This document shows positions 13,601-22,313 of a stretch of 64,000 nt of DNA, in pieces (the stretch's first letter is position 1; every line of letters starts with the position of its first letter). The translations under genes were made by a program, and so were the position numbers. The stretch lies in the NCBI GenBank assembly GCA_038030265.1, contig CM075939.1, positions 32,903,253 through 32,967,252 of the forward strand, written 5' to 3'. The notes under the pieces were generated by a model. The model saw nothing but the letters and a program-made list of their open reading frames with translations, made no database searches and had not been told where the DNA came from. This DNA is from Corythucha ciliata (Eukaryota > Arthropoda > Insecta > Hemiptera > Tingidae).

Positions 13601-16600
13601 ATAGCGAGTTTTCTCAGTCTTGGCCACGAATTATAGTATGTATATTTTAGGCGAGAATTATCGCTTTTACTCAATTTTAGCCACGGGGAATCAGCGGCTT
13701 TTCTCAAATTGATCCACGAATGCTTTTTTCTATTTTAGCTGGGAATGAGCGCTTTTAGTCAGCCTTAGCCGCGAGTTCTCGCCTTTTCTCCATTTTAGCT
13801 GTCAATTACCGGGTTTTTATAAAAAGTGCCCGCGAATTATCCTATTTTGCCAGATAGCTGCGAATCAGCGGTTTTCCTCAATTTCACCCGCGGATTGGCA
13901 ATTTTTTCTCATTTATCGCGTGCGAATTAGCGCTTTTTCTCAATTTTAGTCACGAAGTTGCCTCGACAAACTACGAATTGGCGTTTTTATTATTATTGGC
14001 AGAGCGATTTATCGCTGTTTTTTCTCAATTTCATAGCCACGAATTAGCCCTTGGTCTCAATATGACCACGAATTGGCGCTTTTATCAATTTTCAGACGCG
14101 AATTAGTGATTTTTTCACTTCTTGCTACTAATCAGCTTAGCCATGAATATTAGCGCTTTTCTATTTTTTTTTTCATTCTCAGCCCCAAGATTAGCACGTT
14201 GGTGCGCCTTTTCAAATTCAGCCTCCTGTTAAGGGGCTAAAGAAACTTTGAGGTTAGCTTTTCGCGAATAGCGCTTTTTCTTAATTTCTCCGCTAATTTT
14301 AGCTTTTTATTAGAGTTTTTTCTGTTTTAGCCGATTAGCACTTTCTCTCATCGTCAGTTGTAACCACGAATCAGTAATTTTTCTACATTTTTCCCGTGAG
14401 ATACAGTCCAGTCAAATTAGAATTTTACCTTGCAAAATGTCCAGTATCATTTTGTATTTTGTTATCTTGTACATAAAGGTAAGGAGTGCTTATTAAAAAA
14501 AAAAAAAATGTAAATTCTAAAACGCTCGGCACAACTTTTGGCAGCCCGAAAACCACGATTTTTCGGCACTTTTTTTCGTTTTTTCTAAATATCTCTAAAA
14601 CCATCGGCTTTAGAGGAAAGTATCCCTTACAACACAGGTAGGGCGTTGAATTTCCTACATCTTTTGCATTCAAAGTATTTTTCTACGACCAATATGGAGG
14701 GCGTAACAGACTCTCGGATCATTTCTCCTGTAACGGTCGAAAGTTTTAAAATCACCCGTTTCCGACCAAAATATGTTCAGTGAGCTTTGAAACCTTGGCA
14801 AGTCGTGTCCTCGACGTTGTCACTGCTCGACACACGAGTTGAGGGTCTACCATGACGCTTGCTTGCAAGTGCTCGCCGAAACCATCCCCTCCTGAAGAAC
14901 CTTGATCCTTTTTTAAAAATCTTAAAACGCACCAATCGGGTTGCAACTTCCGTTGCTATCCTTCAGTTCACGGGTCAAATCACCGCTATGCTTTTCTCTT
15001 CAATCTGAGATTCATGCAAGTTCCCCATTGGCGGTTTTTTTCATTTTTAGCAGCGAATAAGCACTTTTTTTCGATTTGAGCTGAAAAATAACGTTTACTT
15101 AATTTTAGCCGCACTAATTAGTGATTTTCTTAATATTAGCTGTGAATTAGTGAGTTTTTTTCATTAATGTCCACGAATGCCATAGCCGTACACAGTGGAC
15201 AAGCATTGTAATCTATGAGGGGGGAGGATGGGTACTCGTAGCTGTAAATAAATGAAAATGAATGAATATCCACGAATTAACAATCTCTCAACACTTCATC
15301 CACGAGTTAGCGACTTTTCTCAATTCCAGCAGCGAAACAGCGATTTTAGCAGCGATTTAATTCGCGATTTTTCTCAACTTTTTCCGTGAATTTGCGTATG
15401 TCCTAATTTTAGCCACTAAAATTAAGATTAGCTAGAATTAGCGATGTTGTTAAATTTTCGAAGTGAATTACAGGTTTTTTGTTTTTTCACATTTTTTAAT
15501 CATGAATGAGCGTTTAAATTTTGGCCCTGAATTAGCGTTTTTCTCAATTTTAGCCGCAAATTAGATATTTTCTTTACTTTCAAGTACGAAGTTGCCTTCA
15601 GAAACCACGAATTTGCGTTTACTCAATTTTAGCTCTGCGATTATGCAGGGGCGTAGCCAGGACAGGGCATGAATGGGCAGCTGCCCGCACTCACCCATCT
15701 TCAACTCGTCTGTGTTCGAAAGCGTTTGTTCGATCTCGGAAATCGTCAATTTGCCAATTCAAAATGGCTGATTCGCCATTAAAACTGAACAATGTGTCCT
15801 TCAAAAACGAGAAATATGTATAAGTACAGGAAATAAAGCCGGAATAACGGCTAAATTCGGCCCAATTTCTAATGCGGCTTAAAAAATTCCTTTTGATGTA
15901 TACTTTTGAGGATTCGAAGAGTCCGCAACGATACGGGGTGGCGAACCTGTTTTTAAGGGCGGGTAGACGTTGGCCAACTCAGGCCTACAAGGGATGAAAA
16001 AAATTGCCCAAACGAGGTGACTAATCTTGTGCAGTTTTGTGTGTTGAGTCGATAAAAATCAGCCCAAAGTCAGTGGGCTGATTACTTCTCGAGTGGCATA
16101 ATTTGTAAGAAAAAACGTTATTTTTGGCTTGATTAGTTTATCAAAATCCCCGCGCCCTACATTTAGTGATGAATTCGTTTCATATGTATTTTCTGAAGTT
16201 GTTCTTGGGGCTGAATCGATTGCACGGTAGCTCGATTCCCTGAGGTAAATATTATTTGACTTATGAACGAAAATGCCCCCCAAAACACGATTTTTCCTCT
16301 ACTTAAGTGTGCCCTAAAAAATTTGTATCATGATTTACGCAGGACTGACCATTTTCTCTGATCGTACGCAGTTTTTTTGTACTGAATTGAATGAGCTATA
16401 GTCGGGATCGGTAGTAACAATACTTTCTGAGTTACGAACAAACATCTCCAGCATTTTTAAAGGATTTGTTCTTATATTCGTGGGAGTATCTCAGAAAGTA
16501 TTGACCCCAGCGATCTCTGCAAACGCTCATTCAATTCAGCACAAAAACTACGTAAGATCAGAGAACATGGTTAGTCCTGCCTAAAATCTTGATACACATT

Positions 16601-19600
16601 TTCATAGCATATCAAAGTATCGGGAAAAACTCGTATTTTCAGGTATTTTCGTTAGTAACTCAGAGAATATTGATCGCAGAGAAACGAGCCACCATGCATT
16701 CGATTCAGCGCCAAAAACTAAGTTTTTTGGTACAATTTACGTCGTAACTCAAAAGATAATCGTCGCACGGACTTGTGGTTGATTTTTATCGACTCGCCAC
16801 ACAAAACTACTTAGGATTAGACTTTGTCAGTTTTTAGCTGAATTGAGCACTTTTTCTCAATTTTAGTCCTGAATGCCAATTCGGGGTTGAAATTGAAAAA
16901 ACACTAAATTCTGCGGCTGTTCGCCAATAATATTTGCGCTGTCGTCGCCGGCTTGCCTGCGGGACCACTGAAAATCAAGCACCCGAGACTTGCAATTTCG
17001 CGCACATTAAGAACAGAAAATTACAATTTCATGAATGTTCTGAACAACAATTTGGGAATTTCGGAGATTTGGAACTGTGATGTCATGTGATTTCGTGGCA
17101 GAATTTTGGCTCTGTCGTGACTGGCTTGTCCGGGTTCTTAATTTTAGCCGCTAATTAGCGATTTTTCCTAACTTACGCCATGAATACGCGTTTTTTTGTT
17201 TTTAAGGGCGGGTAGACGTTGGCCAACTCAGGCCTACAAGGGATGAAAAAAATTGCCCAAACGAGGTGACTAATCTTGTGCAGTTTTGTGTGTTGAGTCG
17301 ATAAAAATCAGCCCAAAGTCAGTGGGCTGATTACTTCTCGAGTGGCATAATTTGTAAGAAAAAACGTTATTTTTGGCTTGATTAGTTTATCAAAATCCCC
17401 GCGCCCTACATTTAGTGATGAAGTCGTTTCATATGTATTTTCTGAAGTTGTTCTTGGGGCTGAATCGATTGCACGGTAGCTCGATTCCCTGAGGTAAATA
17501 TTATTTGACTTATGAACGAAAATGCCCCCCAAAACACGATTTTTCCTCTACTTAAGTGTGCCCTAAAAAATTTGTATCATGATTTACGCAGGACTGACCA
17601 TTTTCTCTGATCGTACGCAGTTTTTTTGTACTGAATTGAATGAGCTATAGTCGGGATCGGTAGTAACAATACTTTCTGAGTTACGAACAAACATCTCCAG
17701 CATTTTTAAAGGATTTGTTCTTATATTCGTGGGAGTATCTCAGAAAGTATTGACCCCAGCGATCTCTGCAAACGCTCATTCAATTCAGCACAAAAACTAC
17801 GTAAGATCAGAGAACATGGTTAGTCCTGCCTAAAATCTTGATACACATTTTCATAGCATATCAAAGTATCGGGAAAAACTCGTATTTTCAGGTATTTTCG
17901 TTAGTAACTCAGAGAATATTGATCGCAGAGAAACGAGCCACCATGCATTCGATTCAGCGCCAAAAACTAAGTTTTTTGGTACAATTTACGTCGTAACTCA
18001 AAAGATAATCGTCGCACGGACTTGTGGTTGATTTTTATCGACTCGCCACACAAAACTACTTAGGATTAGACTTTGTCAGTTTTTAGCTGAATTGAGCACT
18101 TTTTCTCAATTTTAGTCCTGAATGCCAATTCGGGGTTGAAATTGAAAAAACACTAAATTCTGCGGCTGTTCGCCAATAATATTTGCGCTGTCGTCGCCGG
18201 CTTGCCTGCGGGACCACTGAAAATCAAGCACCCGAGACTTGCAATTTCGCGCACATTAAGAACAGAAAATTACAATTTCATGAATGTTCTGAACAACAAT
18301 TTGGGAATTTCGGAGATTTGGAACTGTGATGTCATGTGATTTCGTGGCAGAATTTTGGCTCTGTCGTGACTGGCTTGTCCGGGTTCTTAATTTTAGCCGC
18401 TAATTAGCGATTTTTCCTAACTTACGCCATGAATACGCGTTTTTTTGGCAAATTTTGCCGTGAATTAGCGCCACTTTTCCTATCTGGCTCCGAATGGGCG
18501 ATTTTTCGTAATTTCCTTTTGCAAATGTTCCATTTTCTACATTTTAGCCCCAAATTCATTGTTTTCTTCTACTTTACAGCCGTGATTTTTTCATTTTTAT
18601 AACCTTGAATTAGCGCTTTTCCATTTTAGCAGTGGGCTTGGCCTAAGAACACCACATTTGCGTTTTTTCTACATTTTAGGCATAAAATGGCCTCTATGGG
18701 TAATTCCACTAAAAGTGGCGAAATCATGTCTTTTCCGTATTTCCTGGAAACTATGTTTAGTACTGCAGCGGGAAAAAATAAATCAAATGGCACCGCTGCA
18801 AATGGCAATGTCTGAGGCCATCTTAATTTTGTCTTCTGAAATAGAGGACCTGCAATAACATAAAAAATTACGAAATGGCCCAAATGTCATTCCCCTGGTC
18901 TGTCCATTCTCTCGTACACGTGCGCCTCAAGTAACAAAAGTATTTCAGTTTGAGACTGCGGAAAACTGCAAAGGCTCATAAAGTGGTCCAGAAGAGACAG
19001 CTTTATCCTCATGATTTTAGGTGCACATGCTTTCGATTGTGAGTCAAAAGTTTTAGGATCATTCCCCCTGTGAAATCTTGCTGGCCCAGAAGAAGGGTAA
19101 CTATTACTGTCATGTGCGTTTTGAAAACGGAGTATGGCAGGCCTGTTACTCTAAGGTTCGGCTCAACCCCGCTTTCAGCTGTGCGTGAGTACACCGAAGG
19201 GGGCACCGGCACTATGACGCGAGTACACGCTAACAAACTTTATCGTTTTCTACGTAATTTTTTAGTGAAAGTACCTAACTTTAAAAAAAAATTATATAAA
19301 TAAAATGAAAGAAGAGAAAAGGACTGAGTCCAGCTTCTGTATTATAGACAGACATGAAATTGACCATTTCACGATTATCGTTTATAGTCCTCTTTTGGAA
19401 AAATGAAGCCTTTCCATTTTGCGGTTTCTTTTGCTTTATATTCTTGATTGTTTTATAAGGTTGAAAATGACTGGTATCAGCTGAAACCGGCCCCTCATTA
19501 AGTTGTTGTTTTTTTGACGCGACGTCAACGTCTCTCCTTTTCCTGAGCTGTGTGGGATCCTAAGTTGCAGTTTTACCTACATTTTGTTTCACGAGTATAA

Positions 19601-21793
19601 TTGTCGCATCCACTTGGCGAAATTGTCCACTCCATGAAATGAATGTCCATTTCACGAAGTGGCTCCACTTGCCGTAATTTTTAAAAAAATACGACATCTG
19701 GGGGCCTATTCTCTAACAACAAGCAATATTTTTTTCGCCAGCCATGTGTCTATTTCATTCATTTGTTTGAAGAAAATGAATTAAATAAACATATGACTGC
19801 GAAAAAGCTATTGCTTCGGAGTTAGAATATAGGCCCCCTGGATAAAAAAATATCCATTTCTTGAAAAGGAAATCGCGTTTGTCCAGTTGCTGAAATTAAG
19901 CTTCCTTACTACAAGTGGATGCAAAACATAATTTTTTAGCGGGTTTTTGAGTGCTCAATAAAATAACCTTTTTAAATAAAACAAAACTTGTTTCAGCATC
20001 AGAGATTCCTCACTCATCCATTTCACGAAAAGGATAATATTGTGCATCCACTTGAAGTAAGGAAGCTTGATTTCAGCAATTGGACAAACACAAATTCCTT
20101 TTCAAGAAATGGACAATTTTTTTAATGCATGCATGAAACTGTAGCCGTAGGAGCCTACGTTGTCTGTCTTCCCTCGTTGAGGTGCGTTAGAAACGAACCG
20201 GTTTCGGCTGCTCGCCATCTTCAGCGTCTGTTGTAGTTTCAGTTGTACTACAGACGCTGAAGATGGCGAGCAGCCGAAACCGATTCGTTTCTAACGCACC
20301 TCAACGAGGGAAGACAGACAACGTAGGCTCCTACGGCTACAGTTTCATGCATGCATTACCTACTAACCCTCGTAGTCTAAGCGACCATAACAATATCAAT
20401 TCGACAATTTTTTTGTCCAGATGTTGTAATTTTTTGAAGTTACGGCAAGTGGAGCCACTTCGTGAAATGGACATCCATTTCGTGAAGTGGACAATTACTC
20501 CACATGGATACGACATATTCACCACTTCGGTGTACTCACGTGATTTACGTTCAGAATAGCACTTTCGTGGGATGATTAGTCGATTCAGTCACTCTGAACG
20601 CCTGACCCTGATCAATCCTGTAACGTTCTATATCCAGTTCGATTGACTGAAAACCATCGAAAGGAGCCAAATTACTGTACAACCGTACACCAAGACTCCT
20701 TTTTACGTACCTACATCCATGAACATATTAGGTGATAAAAATCCTCATTTTCCCATCTTTAAGCTTTTCGGGGGCCTCCTCTGATAGGGGGCCCGGGGCA
20801 GTCCGCCCCCCCTCGCCATAACCCGGTACGCAACTGGCCATAGCAACCATCTCACGTGACTCCGGCGACTCTAACTACAGCCCCAGGACTCCGTGAGTGT
20901 GGCATAACAAGGGTAAGTGGTAGGAACAGGCCTGTTTGGTACGTCCCGACAAAAGAATAAGGTAATACGTACTCGAACTTTGGTTTGGAAGGGAAGTTAA
21001 AGTCTGAGACATTCGTCCATACAGGAAACAGCCTAATTCGACGGCTGATGTGTTCTCGTACTCCGTGAAATTGGTACGAATCCAGTAAACATGGAACCTT
21101 AGGTTGTAAATCTCAGCTTTTTACATGTTTCGAGTCGGCAAGGATGGGGGTAAAGATCCCAAGAGAGAAAAAACCGAATAGAGGACCTAAAGGGCTTCGG
21201 ACTCCTGATTCTACCAGCACTTCGACACGCCATAAAGGATACCTCGCCAATGGCCATCTCGAATCATCAATTGAATTGACATTGCCAGTGATTAATAAAA
21301 CAATCCGGTCTTGCTCAGCATTAGCACGGACTGCGGGTGTTGCGAAGCTCTGTGGGCAAATATCGATCCTCGCGAGAAATCACGAAAAATGAGCTGTGGC
21401 ATTAATCCAAAACTTGGGCTAATCTGCTCAGATTTCTTCACACCAAAATATAAATATATGTACTCACTGCTGGACGTGTTTCCTCAGCCGCTCTCGGATT
21501 TGAGTTTTGTTCAAGTTTTCCTGCCATTTGTACGTCGACAGAAACTTGGAGACCGTGTTTTCCACTCGCTGTTGCAAATTCTGGTAAGCTGGCTAAAAAA
21601 GAAAGAATTACGAAGATGCAGGATTACGTTTTAATTAGTAACTCAACTGATTCGAAAATACCTTAGTATCGACGTCAGCCTGGCACTCTTTTCTAAACTG
21701 ATCAAAAAGACCTTGGGATTTAATGTTATTGACGTATGTTTCGACGAGTTCTTTATCGGCCGGTGGCAGTGATTTGTAGCACTCATAAGACAT
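4572..21793 (-). CDS. BOD1L1: BOD1/BOD1L1-like protein (Shg1-domain), gene span, 8 exons
   Basis: Coding exons in transcript order: 21793-21662, 21592-21468, 9582-6051, 5987-5897, 5827-5711, 5031-4992, 4842-4742, 4630-4572. All junctions are GT-AG and the phases agree, giving about 1,398 residues. Residues 1-125 match the BOD1 / COMPASS-Shg1 N-terminal domain: LPPADKELVETYVNNIKSQG, then GLFDQFRKECQADVDTKPAY, then LENGVDRIVDQVVNPK. The middle is a long Ser/Lys/Asp/Glu-rich, probably disordered tail, and a short motif KRSSQRYDNEDLYKPRP lies near the C-terminus. Known for the family: BOD1 acts at kinetochores as a PP2A-B56 inhibitor, and vertebrate BOD1L1 protects stalled replication forks and associates with SETD1A; the fly protein is less studied. 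The long tail suggests BOD1L1 rather than short BOD1. The protein is probably nuclear. Odd point: a 930-bp in-frame duplication in exon 3. Confidence 0.88.
4742..4842 (-). CDS. BOD1L1: BOD1L1-like exon 7 (YKPRP motif)
   Basis: Acceptor ccccaaag (a weak polypyrimidine tract); reads SSQRYDNEDLYKPRPVLSHH and on to NADAS; donor gtgaat. The S-Q-R-Y/F-D-.-.-D-L-Y-K-P-R-P block looks like a compact conserved tail motif rather than random disordered sequence; I recall a similar block in BOD1-like tails but cannot verify that here. Confidence 0.72.
4992..5031 (-). CDS. BOD1L1: BOD1L1-like exon 6, 40-nt microexon
   Basis: A 40-nt exon bounded by acceptor gatttttcag and donor gtaacg, reading GSQDKNKMEQTK plus two bases. 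It was needed to reconcile the phase between exon 5 (ends phase 1) and exon 7 (starts phase 2). With it the reading becomes TKRSSQRYDNEDLYKPRP, continuous across both junctions. Confidence 0.68.
5711..5827 (-). CDS. BOD1L1: BOD1L1-like exon 5
   Basis: Acceptor tatttttttcag; reads D-NEENLSSRSLADKPSKKP and on through KKSGSRAQVATSN; ends in phase 1 at donor gtaagt. The other two frames contain stops, so the frame is unambiguous. The Lys-rich PSKKPKKSG run could be a nuclear localisation signal. Confidence 0.72.
5897..5987 (-). CDS. BOD1L1: BOD1L1-like exon 4
   Basis: Acceptor cttttcttcag; 30 codons beginning ELRTTSETPSANPWGSEDVP and ending VDSS plus one base; donor gtaaaa. Polar tail sequence with a basic KRK. 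It was found from phase and splice consensus, not from similarity. Confidence 0.72.
6051..9582 (-). CDS. BOD1L1: BOD1L1-like exon 3, giant exon with internal duplication
   Basis: The acceptor is tatttcag at 9583-9590. The first codon is completed by CA from exon 2 (Gln), followed by DYLENGVDRIVDQVVNPK, which finishes the BOD1 domain. About 1,177 codons follow: an acidic region with a DEDEDDDEDA tract, a Ser/His/Lys-rich stretch, a KDDKKDE/KDDRKEDRK charged stretch, and then a block of about 310 residues present twice in tandem (roughly residues 479-788 and 789-1098). The exon ends ...STEEIH at donor gtgagt in phase 0; reading through the donor meets a stop after three codons. Charged low-complexity composition is typical of the BOD1L1 tail. 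Confidence 0.88.
6548..7476 (-). repeat. 930-bp in-frame tandem duplication, downstream copy
   Basis: Second copy of the exon-3 block. It encodes the KEGDSKSSSRS...ECFISLAKI unit and then passes into unique sequence (GLPSSPVIEDE). Identity of the copies means either a very recent duplication or an assembly artefact. Confidence 0.95.
7478..8406 (-). repeat. 930-bp in-frame tandem duplication, upstream copy
   Basis: This copy lies within BOD1L1-like exon 3. Its bases reappear at 6548-7476 with period 930 and no difference seen on comparison. The period is 310 codons, so the frame is kept and both copies are translated identically. Breakpoints fall at c/t differences at 7477 and 8407. The copy comes first in the protein. 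Confidence 0.95.
11438..11641. mobile_element. Fold-back MITE in BOD1L1-like intron
   Basis: Left AGTGCACCAACCCCCAAGTC and right GACTTGGGGGTTGGTGCACT pair; arms ~55-60 bp including GGGGCTAACTTCTT / AAGAAGTTAGCCCC. Confidence 0.8.
11645..11800 (-). repeat. ~30-bp minisatellite array
   Basis: Several units of the type AAAAAGTGCTAATTCGCGGC, period about 30, degenerate. Confidence 0.7.
12571..12881. mobile_element. TA-flanked MITE (Tc1/mariner-like ends), GTCCAGTC family
   Basis: Ends GTCCAGTCAAA...TTTGACTGGAC, flanked by TA at 12569-12570 and 12882-12883. Long imperfect arms (~130 bp) both contain GATTTTTTCACT..ATTCAATG. A TA target duplication fits Tc1/mariner-type mobilisation; no transposase inside. 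Confidence 0.8.
13560..14403 (+). repeat. ~30-bp minisatellite array
   Basis: Some 25 degenerate units of the form CGAATTAGCGCTTTTTCTCA followed by ATTTTAGCC. Confidence 0.85.
15020..15640 (+). repeat. ~30-bp minisatellite array
   Basis: The same unit family. The array stops next to CAGGGGCGTAGCCAGG at 15646, a transposon-like terminus. Confidence 0.8.
15948..17198. repeat. 1,249-bp tandem duplication, copy 1
   Basis: It matches 17197-18447 with a constant offset of 1,249 and one difference noticed (T at 16174, G at 17423). Each copy contains a fold-back element plus a few minisatellite units. Confidence 0.95.
16021..16820. mobile_element. Large fold-back element inside the 1,249-bp unit
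   Basis: Ends CTAATCTTGTGCAGTTTTGT... and its imperfect reverse complement at 16770-16820 (TGATTTTTATCGACTCGCCA). A second pair (CAGGACTGACCATTTTCTCT / AGAGAACATGGTTAGTCCTG) lies inside. The same element recurs at 17270-18069. Confidence 0.65.
17197..18447. repeat. 1,249-bp tandem duplication, copy 2
   Basis: See copy 1. The copies abut with a 2-base overlap (TG). Confidence 0.95.
18385..18640 (+). repeat. ~30-bp minisatellite array
   Basis: Degenerate TTAGCCGCTAATTAGCGATT-type units continue past the duplication. Confidence 0.7.
19700..19838. mobile_element. Inner MITE A of nested complex
   Basis: Ends GGGGGCCTATTCTCTAAC and GTTAGAATATAGGCCCCC; imperfect arms of ~50 bp. Confidence 0.75.
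19842..20124. mobile_element. Inner fold-back B of nested complex
   Basis: Left TTTCTTGAAAAGGAA...AAGCTTCCTTACT and right AGTAAGGAAGCTT...TTCCTTTTCAAGAAA pair over ~75 bp. Confidence 0.75.
20125..20356. repeat. Near-perfect 232-bp palindrome
   Basis: Arms of ~110 bp begin ATGCATGCATGAAACTGTAG and differ at one base noticed (C versus T in GAAACGAAYCGG), with a loop of under 20 bp. It could extrude a cruciform or yield a long hairpin RNA. Confidence 0.9.
21468..21592 (-). CDS. BOD1L1: BOD1L1-like exon 2
   Basis: The acceptor is ttttttag and the exon reads PAYQNLQQRVENTVSKFLST and onward to RERLRKHVQ, then stops in phase 2 at donor gtgagt. PAYQNL followed by the V..FLS block is the standard continuation of the BOD1 domain after ADVDTK. 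Its residues are about 45-85. Confidence 0.88.
21662..21793 (-). CDS. BOD1L1: BOD1L1-like exon 1 (start codon)
   Basis: This exon gives 44 codons from ATG at 21793-21791 to GACGTCGATACTAAG, followed by donor gtattt. It encodes the first half of the BOD1 domain (LPPADKELVETYVNNIKSQG, GLFDQFRKECQADVDTK). The start is chosen because the ATG (context AAAAACATGT) lies immediately before the conserved block. It ends in phase 0. Confidence 0.88.
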
Positions 21794-22229
21794 GTTTTTG
21801 GCAAGAAATTATTTCGCTAAATTCAGGACATAGCACTCTTAAAAATAAATAACAATAAAAAGGATCTTATCTAACTGGTTATTACTTGCCTGATAGGGTT
21901 GATATACAGATGCTAGCGCTTCTCGAGTTCTCACTAAGAAACTCAACCCAAATTTTCTCCCGCTTTTATTCCCACACACGCCGATCAACATTCTGCTGAA
22001 TTAAGACTAAAAAAGTCCGTTGCGTACAACATGATATAATCTGACAAGTGCAAAAATCATAAGAATAACGACTGCCGTCGCGAATAATATTAACATAATG
22101 AGGTTTTTGGTGGGTTCTGAAAGTTTAGCGAACTCAAGTAAGGGAGTTTTAGCGTAGCGAGAACAAGTAAGGCCCTGAAATCGTCATCTGTTGAACACAT
22201 ATGTAGAAGAAAGTTGCGGTTTTTCCAAA
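21794..22229. promoter_or_regulatory. Bidirectional promoter region between BOD1L1-like and four-TM genes
   Basis: The two start codons face away from each other 436 bp apart, so both 5' UTRs and promoters must lie here. No TATA box is placed convincingly. A start-stop minimal upstream ORF (ATGTAG) lies at 22201-22206, 24 bases before the ATG of the plus-strand gene. Divergent arrangement without TATA is common for housekeeping gene pairs; co-regulation is an inference. Confidence 0.55.
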
Positions 22230-22313
22230 ATGGAGAAATTGGTGCATCTTCGATCGTTTTGTTTCATATACACGGCACAGGTTGGAATTGTAACATCAAG
22301 TTGTGTTGGACTT
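22230..22313 (+). CDS. Four-TM protein exon 1
   Basis: 28 codons MEKLVHLRSFCFIYTAQVGI...SCVGL, then donor gtaagt; first membrane segment. Phase 0. Confidence 0.68.

Larger units (their letters stand above)
19594..20520. mobile_element. Nested fold-back complex, outer element
   Basis: Outer arms of ~105 bp: left GTCCATTTCACGAAGTGGCT and right AGCCACTTCGTGAAATGGAC. Between them sit three further inverted-repeat elements end to end (19700-19838, 19842-20124, 20125-20356). Confidence 0.8.
9583..21467. other. Second intron of BOD1L1-like gene (11.9 kb)
   Basis: No host exon found inside. 9.6-11.3 kb shows no clear structure. The rest is MITEs, ~30-bp minisatellite arrays, the 1,249-bp tandem duplication and a nested fold-back complex. 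Several poly-C/G runs occur (e.g. near 10671, 12026, 12157 and 13531). Confidence 0.7.

Noticed and set aside
11645..15640. Regularly spaced repeats considered as a CRISPR array
   Set aside because: Units are degenerate, contiguous and without unique spacers of constant length, and the DNA is eukaryotic.
16059..17532. Identical 74-codon ORFs in both 1,249-bp copies
   Set aside because: No domain or start context and they lie inside a fold-back element; repetition reflects the duplication, not selection.
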